Shown here piece after piece: positions 39,236 through 48,658 of a stretch of DNA of 64,000 nt. The position numbers and the translations under genes are program-made. The stretch comes from Corynebacterium kalinowskii (GTDB lineage: Bacteria; Actinomycetota; Actinomycetes; Mycobacteriales; Mycobacteriaceae): the NCBI RefSeq assembly GCF_009734385.1, contig NZ_CP046452.1, positions 1 to 64,000 on the forward strand, given 5' to 3'. The notes beneath the pieces were generated by a model, which was not told where the DNA came from, did not search any database, and saw only the letters and a list, made by a program, of their open reading frames with translations. The stretch's first letter is position 1. Every line of letters starts with the position of its first letter.

Positions 39236-39910
39236 ATGGCTGAAGTCGGAAAAGGAACACCAGAAGCGCGGTTAAGGCATGCCTTGTCGGTAGCCAGCTC
39301 GTCGGCGCGTTTGCAAATAGCTTTAGCAGCCGGTACTCAGCCGGATGAGTCCTACATTGAGGTGCTTGTCGAGTATTGCGGAGTGGAGCCGGACTTCTTC
39401 GTCCGAGATATGCTGACCTGGGCATTGACTAGGCACGACCCGGAGTTGACAGTGGAGTCTGTTTTGCCTCAACTTCATTCCGCATCGGCTCGAGCGCGCA
39501 GTCAGGCGTTGCACACGCTCTCAAAGATCGGCAACCCCACAACATGGACTGCCATCACCGTGGATCTCCTCCACGATGAGAACGTCGAGGTGGCTCGCAC
39601 AGCATGGCGCACCGCCGTCGGGCTTGTGCCTGCCGGTCACGAGACTGAGTTAGCTGAGGAACTGGTCAGCGAGCTCGGGCGGGGAGATCGCGAGACACAG
39701 CGTAGCCTCAGTCGCGCGTTCGCCGCCCTGGGAACCGCTGCCAAACCGGTCATCGGCGATGCGGCGATTAGCGAGAACCAGGCGGTGAGAGCTCACGCTG
39801 TGGCGACGCTGGCAATCATGGCGGATCCTGATGAAGGATTCGACGCGGCGATCGCGGAAGCGAAGCGAGCTGTTGCTCTTCGTGGGGCACCAATGTCAAA
39901 GGAACAGTAG
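39236..39910 (+). CDS. HEAT-repeat protein
   Basis: This 224-residue soluble protein is built of about five helical HEAT-like repeats (for example ARSQALHTLSKIGNP, VEVARTAWRTAVGLVP and NQAVRAHAVATLAIMADP). Such proteins bind other proteins or ligands. GAGGAGG sits upstream of the ATG. The stop codon directly abuts the MerR-HEAT gene, whose C-terminal part has the same type of repeat, so the two probably act on one signal. Confidence 0.75.
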   Translation: MAEVGKGTPEARLRHALSVASSSARLQIALAAGTQPDESYIEVLVEYCGVEPDFFVRDMLTWALTRHDPELTVESVLPQLHSASARARSQALHTLSKIGNPTTWTAITVDLLHDENVEVARTAWRTAVGLVPAGHETELAEELVSELGRGDRETQRSLSRAFAALGTAAKPVIGDAAISENQAVRAHAVATLAIMADPDEGFDAAIAEAKRAVALRGAPMSKEQ

Positions 39911-40918
39911 TTGCTGATCGGTGAGGTGGCGCAGCGTTCGGGAATCAGTGCCCGGATGCTGCGTCACTATGATCGGATCGGTTTGGTAACCCCGTCGGAT
40001 CGAACAACGAGCGGATACCGAGAGTATTCGGAGAGCGATATGCGTCGACTGTTCCACGTCGAAGGGTTGCGCTCCCTAGGGTTGAGTCTTGCTCAGATCA
40101 CGGACGTAATCGATGATCGTGCGTTCGATCCCGAAGCGATGATCGATCACGTCATCAAACGTACGCGAGAGCAGATCACGCAGGGGCAGGAACTGATGCA
40201 ACGACTAGAAGATATACACTCCACCGCACCGAAAACCTGGGCCGATGTCCTGCGCACCATCGAACTCGTCCGAGGATTGGAATCACCAAGCCCTTCACAT
40301 CGACAGCAACTGGCCTTAAAGGCTGCGAATCCCGACCGGCGCAATACTTCAGTACTCGTTGAGGCCATGCTGCGCGAGAACACTGAAGACGCTGCCGGTG
40401 CCCTGCAATGGGCTATCGCCCGAAGCGGGGACGCGGCGATCCCCATGCTTGTCCAGGCCCTGGGCTCATCGGACAACGAACAGAGGCGCCGCGCGTTCGA
40501 CGCCCTAGTGAAAATCGATACGCCTGTCGCTGGACGGGTAGTCATGAGGTTGACGAAACATGAGGATCTTCGTATCCGAAACCGTGCGATCTTCACCCGC
40601 GCACAACTCGGCAAGAAAGGCTCCATCACCGCACTGATCGGACTCATCATCACCGGTCAGTACGACGTTGAGGCCGCTGACGCGCTCGCAGAACTCGCTC
40701 TCAGTAACGGGCAGGTCGGTCACGTCATGGCCGCACTTACCAAGGCACTGAAGGTCGCAGAGCCCGACGCCCGCCGGCGCTTGGTCGGCGCACTGAACGA
40801 TCTTCCGCTGGACGCGACAAAAGAGACGCTCACATCGCTCCTCGACGACGAAGACCGTGCCACAGCACTCACCGCCAGATTTATCCTCGACAAGCAATCC
40901 AAGAACAATCGAGCGTAG
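39911..40918 (+). CDS. MerR-family regulator with C-terminal HEAT repeats
   Basis: The 335-residue protein has an N-terminal MerR helix-turn-helix (IGEVAQRSGISARMLRHYDR, then SGYREYSESDMRRL) to about residue 70, a coiled coil (75-110) and a C-terminal region of HEAT repeats (about 135-330). In MerR proteins the C-terminus senses the ligand; here HEAT repeats take that place. It starts at TTG 39911 next to the stop of the HEAT gene, suggesting translational coupling. The inducer is unknown. The gene ends 17 bases before the IS6 copy. Confidence 0.85.
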   Translation: MLIGEVAQRSGISARMLRHYDRIGLVTPSDRTTSGYREYSESDMRRLFHVEGLRSLGLSLAQITDVIDDRAFDPEAMIDHVIKRTREQITQGQELMQRLEDIHSTAPKTWADVLRTIELVRGLESPSPSHRQQLALKAANPDRRNTSVLVEAMLRENTEDAAGALQWAIARSGDAAIPMLVQALGSSDNEQRRRAFDALVKIDTPVAGRVVMRLTKHEDLRIRNRAIFTRAQLGKKGSITALIGLIITGQYDVEAADALAELALSNGQVGHVMAALTKALKVAEPDARRRLVGALNDLPLDATKETLTSLLDDEDRATALTARFILDKQSKNNRA

Positions 40919-40934
40919 CCACCGAGCATTCAAC

Positions 40935-41777
40935 GGTGCTGTTGCAAACTTCAGGCGGAGAGCCGTGACGACCCAGTCTTCATCCTCTGATGCTCGCTGC
41001 GGGTCGGCGTTCTCAGGCAGCCTCGAACACCCGGCTGACGATCACCGCATCCGGGTTCGGTTGCCCGTAGGCAAACATCGCGCCCTGGCCTTTCCGTAAT
41101 GAGTGCATCGCTTCCATCCCTTTCAACGTCCGGTACGCCGAGGTCCGGTTTTTGAACGCCCCCTTCGGTCCGAGGATCCGTTTCAGCCGCCCATGATCTC
41201 CTTCAATGACGTTATTGAGGTATTTCACCTGCCGGTGTTCCACGGTCTGCGGGCAGATGCCTTCTTCCTTGAGCTCGGAGATTGCCTTGGCCAGGGAGGG
41301 TGCCTTATTTGTATTAATCACCCGCGGGGACCCGGCCGACGCGTTTGACCTCAGGGTCTTGGCCAGGAAACGCTTCGCTGCCGCTACGTTGCGCTTCGGG
41401 GAGAGGTAAAAGTCCAGGGTCTGCCCACCGGCGGTGATCGCCCGATAGAGGTAGCACCACTTTCCGCCGACCCGGATATAGGTCTCATCCACCCGCCAGG
41501 ACCGGGCCTGCCAGTCAGGTACCTGCCGGTACCACCGAGTTCGCTTGTCCAGCTCAGGGGCGTATTTCTGGACCCAGCGGTAGATCGTGGTGTGATCGAC
41601 CGGCACGCCACGCTCGGTCATCATCTCTTCGAGGTCGCGGTAGCTCACACCGTATCGGCAGTACCACCGCACCGCCCACAGGATGATTTCACGAGGGAAA
41701 TGACGACCGGAGAAGATGCCCATGGCCCTGATTATTCCACGCCGGTCTTCCTACTGCCCCAACTTTGCAACAGCACC
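40935..41777 (-). mobile_element. IS6-family insertion sequence, copy 1
   Basis: An 843-base element bounded by GGTGCTGTTGCAAA and TTTGCAACAGCACC carries one transposase gene. Flanking octamers are CATTCAAC on the left and GAAAATAG on the right, so no target duplication surrounds this copy. The transposase resembles the 236-residue IS6 members of corynebacterial plasmids (IS1628 type) more than IS26 or IS6100; the exact name needs a database. Confidence 0.93.
41013..41723 (-). CDS. tnp: IS6-family transposase, second catalytic Asp changed to Asn
   Basis: The 236-residue DDE transposase starts MGIFSGRHFPREIILWAVRW. The first catalytic Asp is in RVDETYIRV and the Glu is in NNVIEGDHGRLK. The second motif reads VINTNKAPS (codon AAT, plus-strand bases 41307-41309) where copy 2 and other IS6 proteins have NTDKAP. 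If this is the catalytic Asp, the protein is inactive and the element can move only with help from another copy. Confidence 0.9.
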   Translation of the reverse strand: MGIFSGRHFPREIILWAVRWYCRYGVSYRDLEEMMTERGVPVDHTTIYRWVQKYAPELDKRTRWYRQVPDWQARSWRVDETYIRVGGKWCYLYRAITAGGQTLDFYLSPKRNVAAAKRFLAKTLRSNASAGSPRVINTNKAPSLAKAISELKEEGICPQTVEHRQVKYLNNVIEGDHGRLKRILGPKGAFKNRTSAYRTLKGMEAMHSLRKGQGAMFAYGQPNPDAVIVSRVFEAA

Positions 41778-41896
41778 GAAAATAGCTTAGTGCAGCCAGC
41801 GGCTTGCAGCTCGGCCCTTTGATTGGTTAAGTCCTGGTCGTCGGTACTGACTCGGGCATAGCCCAACAGCAGGCCAGTAGTGGTGTTTTTGTTCAT
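41778..41896 (-). pseudogene. Serine recombinase (resolvase) stub cut by IS6
   Basis: From ATG 41896 the minus strand reads 39 codons with GYARVSTDDQDLTNQRAEL, the N-terminal catalytic segment of resolvases with its active-site serine. The frame is cut at the right end of IS6 copy 1. About 80% of the protein is lost. It is the first gene of the imported plasmid-like segment; the gap to 42085 holds no other gene. Confidence 0.85.
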
Positions 41897-42085
41897 TGTG
41901 TACTGTCTCCGGTTTTAGTCGCATGTGTTCATTATATGCAACTAAAACACGCGACACGGCAACGCCTGGTAAACAGCAGGACGGTAGCTTGTCGCAAGTC
42001 TTAGGACATACGCGACAAAACAAGACAGTTTCAGCGCAAACAAAAAAGGCGGCCAACTGGCCGCCCTTTCTGTTCCTGGTACTGC

Positions 42086-42379
42086 TTAGATTTGCTGTTT
42101 CTTTGCAGCTTCAACCATCACCCGGCCCAGTGCCACGTCATGCTGTGCCTTCAAAGCATCAAGCTGTAGTTGCAGCTTTTGCATTTCTTCTGGCGTTAAA
42201 CCTGCGGTGTTCAGTTTGCTATGCACAACGTCAATGCTGCGCTCTAAAGCCTTTGCAGCTCCTTCGTAGGCTTCATACGCAGTATGCACAACGTCCAAAT
42301 CAGTGGCAGTCGCTGCCTGTGAAACAGACACAACAGCAAAGGCAACAACCAGTGAACAAAATACATTGCGAATTTTCAT
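42086..42379 (-). CDS. Small secreted helical protein
   Basis: The 97-residue protein has a signal peptide (about 1-25, ending SQAATA) and a mature part of long helices with a Gln/Leu-rich segment (EEMQKLQLQLDALK). GGAG lies ahead of the ATG. It looks periplasmic and of Gram-negative plasmid origin. I do not recognise the family. It follows the split protease gene on the same strand. Confidence 0.65.
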   Translation of the reverse strand: MKIRNVFCSLVVAFAVVSVSQAATATDLDVVHTAYEAYEGAAKALERSIDVVHSKLNTAGLTPEEMQKLQLQLDALKAQHDVALGRVMVEAAKKQQI

Positions 42380-42479
42380 AGTGATTTACTCCAGTTTTTT
42401 AATGTTTTTTTTCTTCATGCGCCGCCCTTCGGCGCTTGGTAATTGACCTGGGCAAAATTTGCCCGGCCTTGGGGTAGCG

Positions 42480-42895
42480 TTACTTGGCCAGCTGGCCAGC
42501 AACGGTTAAAGCTCGGTCAATCGGCACTGTTTGCGTATAACTGCCGCTGCCATAGCTAACCAATGAAACCGCTTCACCGTGCGTATTCACGACCACGCCG
42601 CCGGAATTACCGCCCACGACTGAAGCCGTTACAAGCATGAAATCATTAGGGGATAGCATCTTTGCATCGAGGCCGTGCCAGGCAACAATGCCGACACCGA
42701 CAGCAAAGCCGTAACCGGACGGCGAGCCTATGGCCATAACGTCCTGGCCCGGCCTGGGTAGAGTGTTGGCCACCTTAATCGGTGGCAATGGGTCGCCTTC
42801 AAACTCAAGCAAAGCAACGTCCTGCGTTACATCAGCACCGACAACATGAGCCGCCCGCCATTCACCGCCCGCTGTACGGATTCGCAAGGCTTCTT
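42480..42895 (-). pseudogene. Trypsin-like serine protease, 3' part (split by Tn5393)
   Basis: This is the C-terminal part of an S1-family protease: TQDVALLEFEGDPLPP holds the catalytic Asp and VVGGNSGGVVVN the catalytic Ser. Its 5' part lies 6.7 kb away at 49606-50104. Joining the two parts across the five-base duplication restores the frame (HCVDRQEALRIRTAGG). The gene was intact before Tn5393 entered. Confidence 0.88.
42891..42895. repeat. Target site duplication of Tn5393, left copy
   Basis: TTCTT here and at 49601-49605 directly flank the 81-bp-class inverted repeats of Tn5393. A five-base duplication is the rule for Tn3-family insertion. Confidence 0.95.
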
Positions 42896-42928
42896 GGGGT
42901 CGTTTGCGGGAGGGGGCGGAATCCTACG

Positions 42929-45814
42929 CTAAGGCTTTGGCCAGCGATATTCTCCGGTGAGATTGATGTGTTCCCATCCGAGCGGCGAAACATGGGCCAA
43001 GAGATCGGGCGATAGCAGCTTTCCATCGCGTTTCTGGTTTGCAACGACCTCGCCGAGCTTCATGGTGTTCCAGAAGATGATGATGGCGGCGAGCAGATTC
43101 ATGCCGGCGATGCGGTAATGCTGGCCTTCGGCGGAACGGTCGCGGATTTCACCGCGGCGGTGGAAGCTGATTGCCCGCTTCAGCGCATGATGAGCTTCGC
43201 CTTTGTTGAGCCCGATCTGGGCACGCCGTTGGAGTTCGGCATCCAGAATCCAGTCGATCATGAACAGGGTGCGCTCGACGCGACCGACTTCCCGCAGGGC
43301 TGTCGCGAGCTCGTTCTGCCGCGGATAGGAGGCGAGTTTCCGCAGAATCTGGCTTGGCGCGACGGTCCCGGCAGCAATGGTGGCGGCGATGCGCAGGATG
43401 TCGGGCCAATTGCGCTCGATCATGGCTTGGTTGACCTTTCCGCCGATCAACGCTCGCAGGTGCGCCGGGGCGGCCGACGGATTGAACGCGTAGAGCCGTT
43501 TGGATGGCAGGTCGCGGATGCGCGGAGCGAACCGGTAGCCGAGAATGGCACATGCGGCAAAGACGTGATCGGTGAAGCCGCCCGTGTCGGTGAACTGCTC
43601 GCGGATATGGCGTCCAGCATCGTTCATCAGCAGGCCATCGAGGATGTAAGGCGCTTCGTTTGCCGTTGCAGGAATCACCTGGGTTGCGAACGGCGCATAT
43701 TGGTCGGAGACGTGGCTATAGGCTTTCAGGCCCGGGGTATTGCCATATTTCGCGTTGACCAGGTTCATGGCCTCACCTTGCTCTGTAGCGACGAAGAACT
43801 GTCCGTCGCTCGAAGCCGACGTGCCCATGCCCCAGAACCGGGCCATGGGTAACGCTGCCTGTGCCTCGACCACCATGGCCAGCGCCCGGTCATAGGCTTC
43901 GCCCTCGACATGCCACCGTCCAATGCGGATCAATTCCCAGAAGGTGTGGGTGTTTGTCGCATCCGCCATTTTGCGCAAGCCGAGGTTGATCCCTTCCGCC
44001 AAGATAACGTTCATTAGCCCGATCCGGTCAGCGCAGGGTGCTCCTGTGCGCAGATGGGTGAACGCTTCGGTGAAGCCGGTCGCCGCATCCACCTCCAGCA
44101 GGAGATCGGTGATGCGCGTGGGCGGGATCTGCTTGTAGAGATCGAGCACCAGATCTTCGGCGCCTGTCGGCGCGGCGGCTTCGAGTTTCTCGATATGCAG
44201 AACGCCGTTTTCAATCGACCCGCCCGGGATCGTGCCTGCGCGAGCGGCACGGCCAAGCTCGCGCAACCGCATGTCGAGGCGAGCTTGCCGGTCTGCCAGC
44301 CATTCCTCCGGCCGCAATGGCACAGCGAGACGACCGCCTTCCGCGATGGATTGTGCCGGAACGAGTGCGTGTTTCAGATCGCCATAGCGCCGGGACCTAG
44401 TAAGCCAGACATCTCCGGAGCGGAACGCATCGCGCAGATGGAACAGCACCGCGATCTCCCATAGGCGAGCGTCGCCAGCCCTCTGGGCCCGAAGGTGGCG
44501 ATGCCATTTCGAGCTGGGCCGCAAGAAGCTGGTCATCGCGGCATCGTTCAAACCGGTACGAAGGGCCGTCACCGCTTCCAGAAGCGGCAGTGCAACGGGC
44601 GCAGCTCGCAGATCGAGCAGGCGCAACATGCGTGGAGCGTATCGGCGGAAGCGGTGATAACCGTCGAGCACATGATTGAGCGGATCGTCGGCCATGGTGG
44701 CGGTCAGCCTGGTTGCCATTGCAACAAGGGTTTTTAAGCCGTCCCACCCTGACCCACTCGCGATGACATCGCCCAGCGGCTGGCCATCATCCTGTGCATC
44801 GACCAGGGCGCCCCCGATCTCGGCGAAGGATTTCAGGGTGTCACGCACCACCCCCGCTTCGTCTGCGACCTTTGCATGGCAAATACGCTCCGAAGCACGG
44901 TAGAGACGGCCGACGATCCGGTCGTGGGTTTCGACCACTGCGTCGGCCAACATCGCCTGCCATTCCGAGACGCAAACAGCCAAGATCGCAAGCCGCCTGT
45001 CCTCCGGGAGATCGCGCATGCCGTCGGCATAATACCGTTCACCCTGCCTGCGCAGACGAGTCACCCGATGGGCAGGAACGCCGGCAAGCAGATCCTCGGG
45101 GAGATCGATGCGTTGCAGATATTCGAGCCGGTCGAGCAGCCGGTTGGCCGACGAAGAGTTCGAGCCAGGCTCGAACTGGCGCAGCCACACAAAACGGGTC
45201 ACCCGATCATCAGCCGTCTCCTCGAGCAATGCCAGCAACTGTTCTCGGATCGACATAGGCAGCCGACTGGCGATCCTCGTCTCGATGCGTCGCTCGGCAT
45301 CGACGAGAGCCGCGGCACAAAGCCGCTCGATCGTGGATGTCGCGGGAAGGACAGTGCGGGTGCGTCGGCACTCGGCTACGAAGCGACGGGCGATATCCTC
45401 GTTCGACACCGCCATCTCGGCTTCTCGGAACAACCATTCCTTCAGCTCGCTCGCACCACGTCCGGAGAAGGTGCGGAAGCCGTAGAGCCCCCGTAACTCG
45501 GCAAGATGCTCGTGCCGTGTTTCCTCGCGGGCAGCATAGTCTACGAGATCGTCGGCACCCAGGCCAAGCTGCGCTCCGATAAATTCGATGACCTCTGCAG
45601 GGATCAGTTCGCCTGGAGCCAGCACCCGGCCGGGATAGCGCAGGACACACAATTGCAGGGCGAAGCCGAACCTGTTGTGAGCGCGCCGACGCAGCCTGAT
45701 ATGCCCAAGGTCTTCATCACTCAGCGTATAGTGCTTGAGCAAATCCGTCTGTGAAGTCGGCAAGCGCAACAGCGCGTCTTTCTGCCGATCGGTTAGAGTG
45801 ACGCGACGCGGCAT
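42929..45814 (-). CDS. tnpA: Tn3-family transposase TnpA of Tn5393
   Basis: The 961-residue protein is full length for a Tn3-family DDE transposase, which makes the cointegrate by replicative transposition. It starts at ATG 45814 beside the res region and is divergent from tnpR. Its last codons lie in the left terminal repeat, as usual for the family. Confidence 0.95.
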   Translation of the reverse strand: MPRRVTLTDRQKDALLRLPTSQTDLLKHYTLSDEDLGHIRLRRRAHNRFGFALQLCVLRYPGRVLAPGELIPAEVIEFIGAQLGLGADDLVDYAAREETRHEHLAELRGLYGFRTFSGRGASELKEWLFREAEMAVSNEDIARRFVAECRRTRTVLPATSTIERLCAAALVDAERRIETRIASRLPMSIREQLLALLEETADDRVTRFVWLRQFEPGSNSSSANRLLDRLEYLQRIDLPEDLLAGVPAHRVTRLRRQGERYYADGMRDLPEDRRLAILAVCVSEWQAMLADAVVETHDRIVGRLYRASERICHAKVADEAGVVRDTLKSFAEIGGALVDAQDDGQPLGDVIASGSGWDGLKTLVAMATRLTATMADDPLNHVLDGYHRFRRYAPRMLRLLDLRAAPVALPLLEAVTALRTGLNDAAMTSFLRPSSKWHRHLRAQRAGDARLWEIAVLFHLRDAFRSGDVWLTRSRRYGDLKHALVPAQSIAEGGRLAVPLRPEEWLADRQARLDMRLRELGRAARAGTIPGGSIENGVLHIEKLEAAAPTGAEDLVLDLYKQIPPTRITDLLLEVDAATGFTEAFTHLRTGAPCADRIGLMNVILAEGINLGLRKMADATNTHTFWELIRIGRWHVEGEAYDRALAMVVEAQAALPMARFWGMGTSASSDGQFFVATEQGEAMNLVNAKYGNTPGLKAYSHVSDQYAPFATQVIPATANEAPYILDGLLMNDAGRHIREQFTDTGGFTDHVFAACAILGYRFAPRIRDLPSKRLYAFNPSAAPAHLRALIGGKVNQAMIERNWPDILRIAATIAAGTVAPSQILRKLASYPRQNELATALREVGRVERTLFMIDWILDAELQRRAQIGLNKGEAHHALKRAISFHRRGEIRDRSAEGQHYRIAGMNLLAAIIIFWNTMKLGEVVANQKRDGKLLSPDLLAHVSPLGWEHINLTGEYRWPKP

Positions 45815-45939
45815 ACATGTTCCTTTTTCAAAATCTGATAGCGTTCAAGACGCTTTGTTTATGAAGCTGGTTGAGATACATTTCCAGAGGTCAATGCAAT
45901 CGTGGCCGAAGCGCCGCCTCAAACCAACGTTTGTGATAC

Positions 45940-46554
45940 ATGCTGATCGGATATGCCCGCGTCTCCAAAGCCGATGGCTCGCAGTCTCTCGACCTGCAGC
46001 ACGACGCCTTGCGCGCCGCAGGTGTCGAACGGGACAATATCTATGATGATCTTGCTTCCGGCGGTCGTGATGATCGCCCTGGCTTGACTGCCTGCCTCAA
46101 GTCATTGCGTGACGGCGATGTGCTGGTGGTCTGGAAGCTCGATCGCCTCGGACGATCGCTTGCCCATCTGGTCAACACGGTGAAGGAGCTGTCAGACCGC
46201 AAGATCGGCCTGCGGGTTCTGACTGGAAAGGGCGCTCAGATCGACACCACGACTGCGTCCGGTCGCATGGTGTTCGGAATCTTCGCCACCTTGGCCGAGT
46301 TCGAGCGGGATCTGATCCGAGAGCGCACCATGGCGGGTCTCGCCTCCGCGAGAGCGCGCGGTCGCAAGGGCGGACGAAAATTCGCGCTCACCAAAGCTCA
46401 GGTGCGTCTCGCGCAAGCCGCCATGGCCCAGCGCGATACTTCAGTTTCCGATCTCTGCAAGGAACTCGGCATCGAGCGCGTCACTCTCTACCGATATGTC
46501 GGTCCCAAAGGCGAGCTCAGAGACCATGGAAAGCATGTTCTCGGACTTACGTAG
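45940..46554 (+). CDS. tnpR: Serine resolvase TnpR of Tn5393
   Basis: The 204-residue resolvase has the catalytic serine in MLIGYARVSKADGSQSLDLQ, the GRM(V)FGIFATLAEFERDLIRER core helix, and a C-terminal helix-turn-helix. It resolves cointegrates at res (45815-45939) and represses tnpA and itself. Its stop codon TAG is also the left copy of the IS1133 target duplication. Confidence 0.95.
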   Translation: MLIGYARVSKADGSQSLDLQHDALRAAGVERDNIYDDLASGGRDDRPGLTACLKSLRDGDVLVVWKLDRLGRSLAHLVNTVKELSDRKIGLRVLTGKGAQIDTTTASGRMVFGIFATLAEFERDLIRERTMAGLASARARGRKGGRKFALTKAQVRLAQAAMAQRDTSVSDLCKELGIERVTLYRYVGPKGELRDHGKHVLGLT

Positions 46555-46618
46555 TGGACTTGCCTCGGTTTCGTTCCGGTCTTTTTGAGAGCATTATTTG
46601 TTATCAAGGAGACCATAT

Positions 46619-46894
46619 ATGTCATTAAAGCATAGTGATGAATTTAAGCGTGATGCAGTTCGCATAGCACTCACTAGTGGCTTAACACGCCGTCAAGTTG
46701 CGTCAGATTTAAGTATTGGGCTTTCCACGCTTGGGAAATGGATCGCATCAATTTCCGATGAAACTAAAATTCCTACCCAAGACACTGATCTTCTGCGTGA
46801 GAATGAACGTTTACGCAAAGAGAACCGTATCCTTCGGGAGGAGAGGGAGATATTAAAAAAGGCAGCAATATTTTTCGCAGTACAAAAGCTGTGA
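46619..46894 (+). CDS. IS1133 OrfA (helix-turn-helix protein)
   Basis: The 91-residue protein has an N-terminal helix-turn-helix (DAVRIALTSGLTRRQVASDL) and a leucine-zipper-like end (LLRENERLRKENRILREERE). AAGGAG precedes ATG 46619. The slippery run AAAAAAG at 46855-46861 allows the -1 frameshift that makes the OrfAB transposase in IS3 elements. Confidence 0.9.
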   Translation: MSLKHSDEFKRDAVRIALTSGLTRRQVASDLSIGLSTLGKWIASISDETKIPTQDTDLLRENERLRKENRILREEREILKKAAIFFAVQKL

Positions 46895-47748
46895 GATTTC
46901 AGTTTATTACGGATTACCGTGGCTCTCTCTCACGTTCACGCATATGTCGTTTGATGGGCGTAACAGATCGTGGTTTACGTGCATGGAAACGCCGTCCTCC
47001 ATCACTGCGCCAGCGTCGTGATCTTATACTTCTAGCGCATATACGTGAGCAGCATCGGTTGTGTTTGGGGAGCTATGGTAGGCCGCGTATGACAGAAGAG
47101 TTGAAAGCGCTGGGCCTGCAGGTTGGGCAGCGTCGGGTTGGACGTTTGATGCGCCAGAATAACATTACAGTTGTTCGAACGCGTAAATTCAAACGGACAA
47201 CGGATAGTCATCATACCTTCAACATTGCACCGAACCTATTAAAACAAGACTTTAGCGCAAGCGCACCCAACCAGAAATGGGCAGGCGATATCACTTATGT
47301 TTGGACCAGAGAAGGATGGGTCTATCTTGCTGTTATCCTTGACCTGTATTCCCGTCGCGTGATTGGCTGGGCAACAGGTGATCGATTAAAGCAGGATCTT
47401 GCATTAAGGGCACTGAATATGGCGTTGGCTTTACGCAAACCACCACCGGGTTGTATTCAACACACAGACCGTGGGAGCCAATATTGCGCTCATGAATATC
47501 AAAAGCTACTGCTCAAACATCAATTGCTGCCGTCCATGAGCGGGAAAGGCAATTGTTTTGATAACTCCGCAGTAGAAAGCTTCTTTAAATCATTAAAGGC
47601 TGAGTTGATTTGGCGCAGACACTGGCAAACAAGGCGAGATATTGAGATTGCAATCTTCGAATATATAAATGGCTTTTATAATCCACGCCGAAGACATTCA
47701 ACACTCGGCTGGAAATCGCCGGTGGCATTTGAGAAAAAAGCCGCTTAA
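46891..47748 (+). CDS. IS1133 OrfB (transposase catalytic part)
   Basis: The 285-residue protein has an IS3-type integrase core with DITYVWTREGWVYLAVILD, HTDRGSQYCA and a later SGKGNCFDNSAVESFFKSLK carrying the catalytic Asp, Asp and Glu. It overlaps orfA in the -1 frame, so the working transposase is the fused product. Confidence 0.92.
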   Translation: MRFQFITDYRGSLSRSRICRLMGVTDRGLRAWKRRPPSLRQRRDLILLAHIREQHRLCLGSYGRPRMTEELKALGLQVGQRRVGRLMRQNNITVVRTRKFKRTTDSHHTFNIAPNLLKQDFSASAPNQKWAGDITYVWTREGWVYLAVILDLYSRRVIGWATGDRLKQDLALRALNMALALRKPPPGCIQHTDRGSQYCAHEYQKLLLKHQLLPSMSGKGNCFDNSAVESFFKSLKAELIWRRHWQTRRDIEIAIFEYINGFYNPRRRHSTLGWKSPVAFEKKAA

Positions 47749-47854
47749 AATGAGAGATAGACCGGAACACAACCGGTGCAAGTCCATAGCAACTCGTTTC
47801 TTTTCGCAGGTTGAGCCACCTCCGCGCTTCATCAGAAAACTGAAGGAACCTCCA

Positions 47855-48658
47855 TTGAATCGAACTAATATTTTTTTTGGTGAATCGCATTCTGACTGGT
47901 TGCCTGTCAGAGGCGGAGAATCTGGTGATTTTGTTTTTCGACGTGGTGACGGGCATGCCTTCGCGAAAATCGCACCTGCTTCCCGCCGCGGTGAGCTCGC
48001 TGGAGAGCGTGACCGCCTCATTTGGCTCAAAGGTCGAGGTGTGGCTTGCCCCGAGGTGATCAACTGGCAGGAGGAACAGGAGGGTGCATGCTTGGTGATA
48101 ACGGCAATTCCGGGAGTACCGGCGGCTGATCTGTCTGGAGCGGATTTGCTCAAAGCGTGGCCGTCAATGGGGCAGCAACTTGGCGCTGTTCACAGCCTAT
48201 CGGTTGATCAATGTCCGTTTGAGCGCAGGCTGTCGCGAATGTTCGGACGCGCCGTTGATGTGGTGTCCCGCAATGCCGTCAATCCCGACTTCTTACCGGA
48301 CGAGGACAAGAGTACGCCGCAGCTCGATCTTTTGGCTCGTGTCGAACGAGAGCTACCGGTGCGGCTCGACCAAGAGCGCACCGATATGGTTGTTTGCCAT
48401 GGTGATCCCTGCATGCCGAACTTCATGGTGGACCCTAAAACTCTTCAATGCACGGGTCTGATCGACCTTGGGCGGCTCGGAACAGCAGATCGCTATGCCG
48501 ATTTGGCACTCATGATTGCTAACGCCGAAGAGAACTGGGCAGCGCCAGATGAAGCAGAGCGCGCCTTCGCTGTCCTATTCAATGTATTGGGGATCGAAGC
48601 CCCCGACCGCGAACGCCTTGCCTTCTATCTGCGATTGGACCCTCTGACTTGGGGTTGA
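47855..48658 (+). CDS. aph(3'')-Ib: Streptomycin 3''-phosphotransferase StrA
   Basis: The 267-residue enzyme phosphorylates and inactivates streptomycin. It has the phosphotransferase motif VVCHGDPCMPNFMVDP and the metal-binding GLIDLGRLG. The start is TTG 47855 with GAAGGAACC ahead, as in known strA; the longer open frame from 47669 lies in IS1133. The gene overlaps strB by one base (TGATG), so both are made together. Confidence 0.97.
   Translation: MNRTNIFFGESHSDWLPVRGGESGDFVFRRGDGHAFAKIAPASRRGELAGERDRLIWLKGRGVACPEVINWQEEQEGACLVITAIPGVPAADLSGADLLKAWPSMGQQLGAVHSLSVDQCPFERRLSRMFGRAVDVVSRNAVNPDFLPDEDKSTPQLDLLARVERELPVRLDQERTDMVVCHGDPCMPNFMVDPKTLQCTGLIDLGRLGTADRYADLALMIANAEENWAAPDEAERAFAVLFNVLGIEAPDRERLAFYLRLDPLTWG

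Larger units (their letters stand above)
46555..47786 (+). mobile_element. IS1133 (IS3 family)
   Basis: The 1232-base element has imperfect ends starting TGGACTTGC and the triplet TAG on both sides (46552-46554 and 47787-47789), the three-base duplication of IS3 elements. It carries orfA and orfB and lies just upstream of strA, where in other hosts it supplies the promoter for strA-strB. Confidence 0.95.

Noticed and set aside
40935..41777. IS26 or IS6100
   Set aside because: The 236-residue transposase differs from both in the N-terminus and throughout the core. It is another IS6-family member.
47669..48658. Longer StrA starting inside IS1133
   Set aside because: The known start is TTG 47855; the extension is IS1133 sequence.
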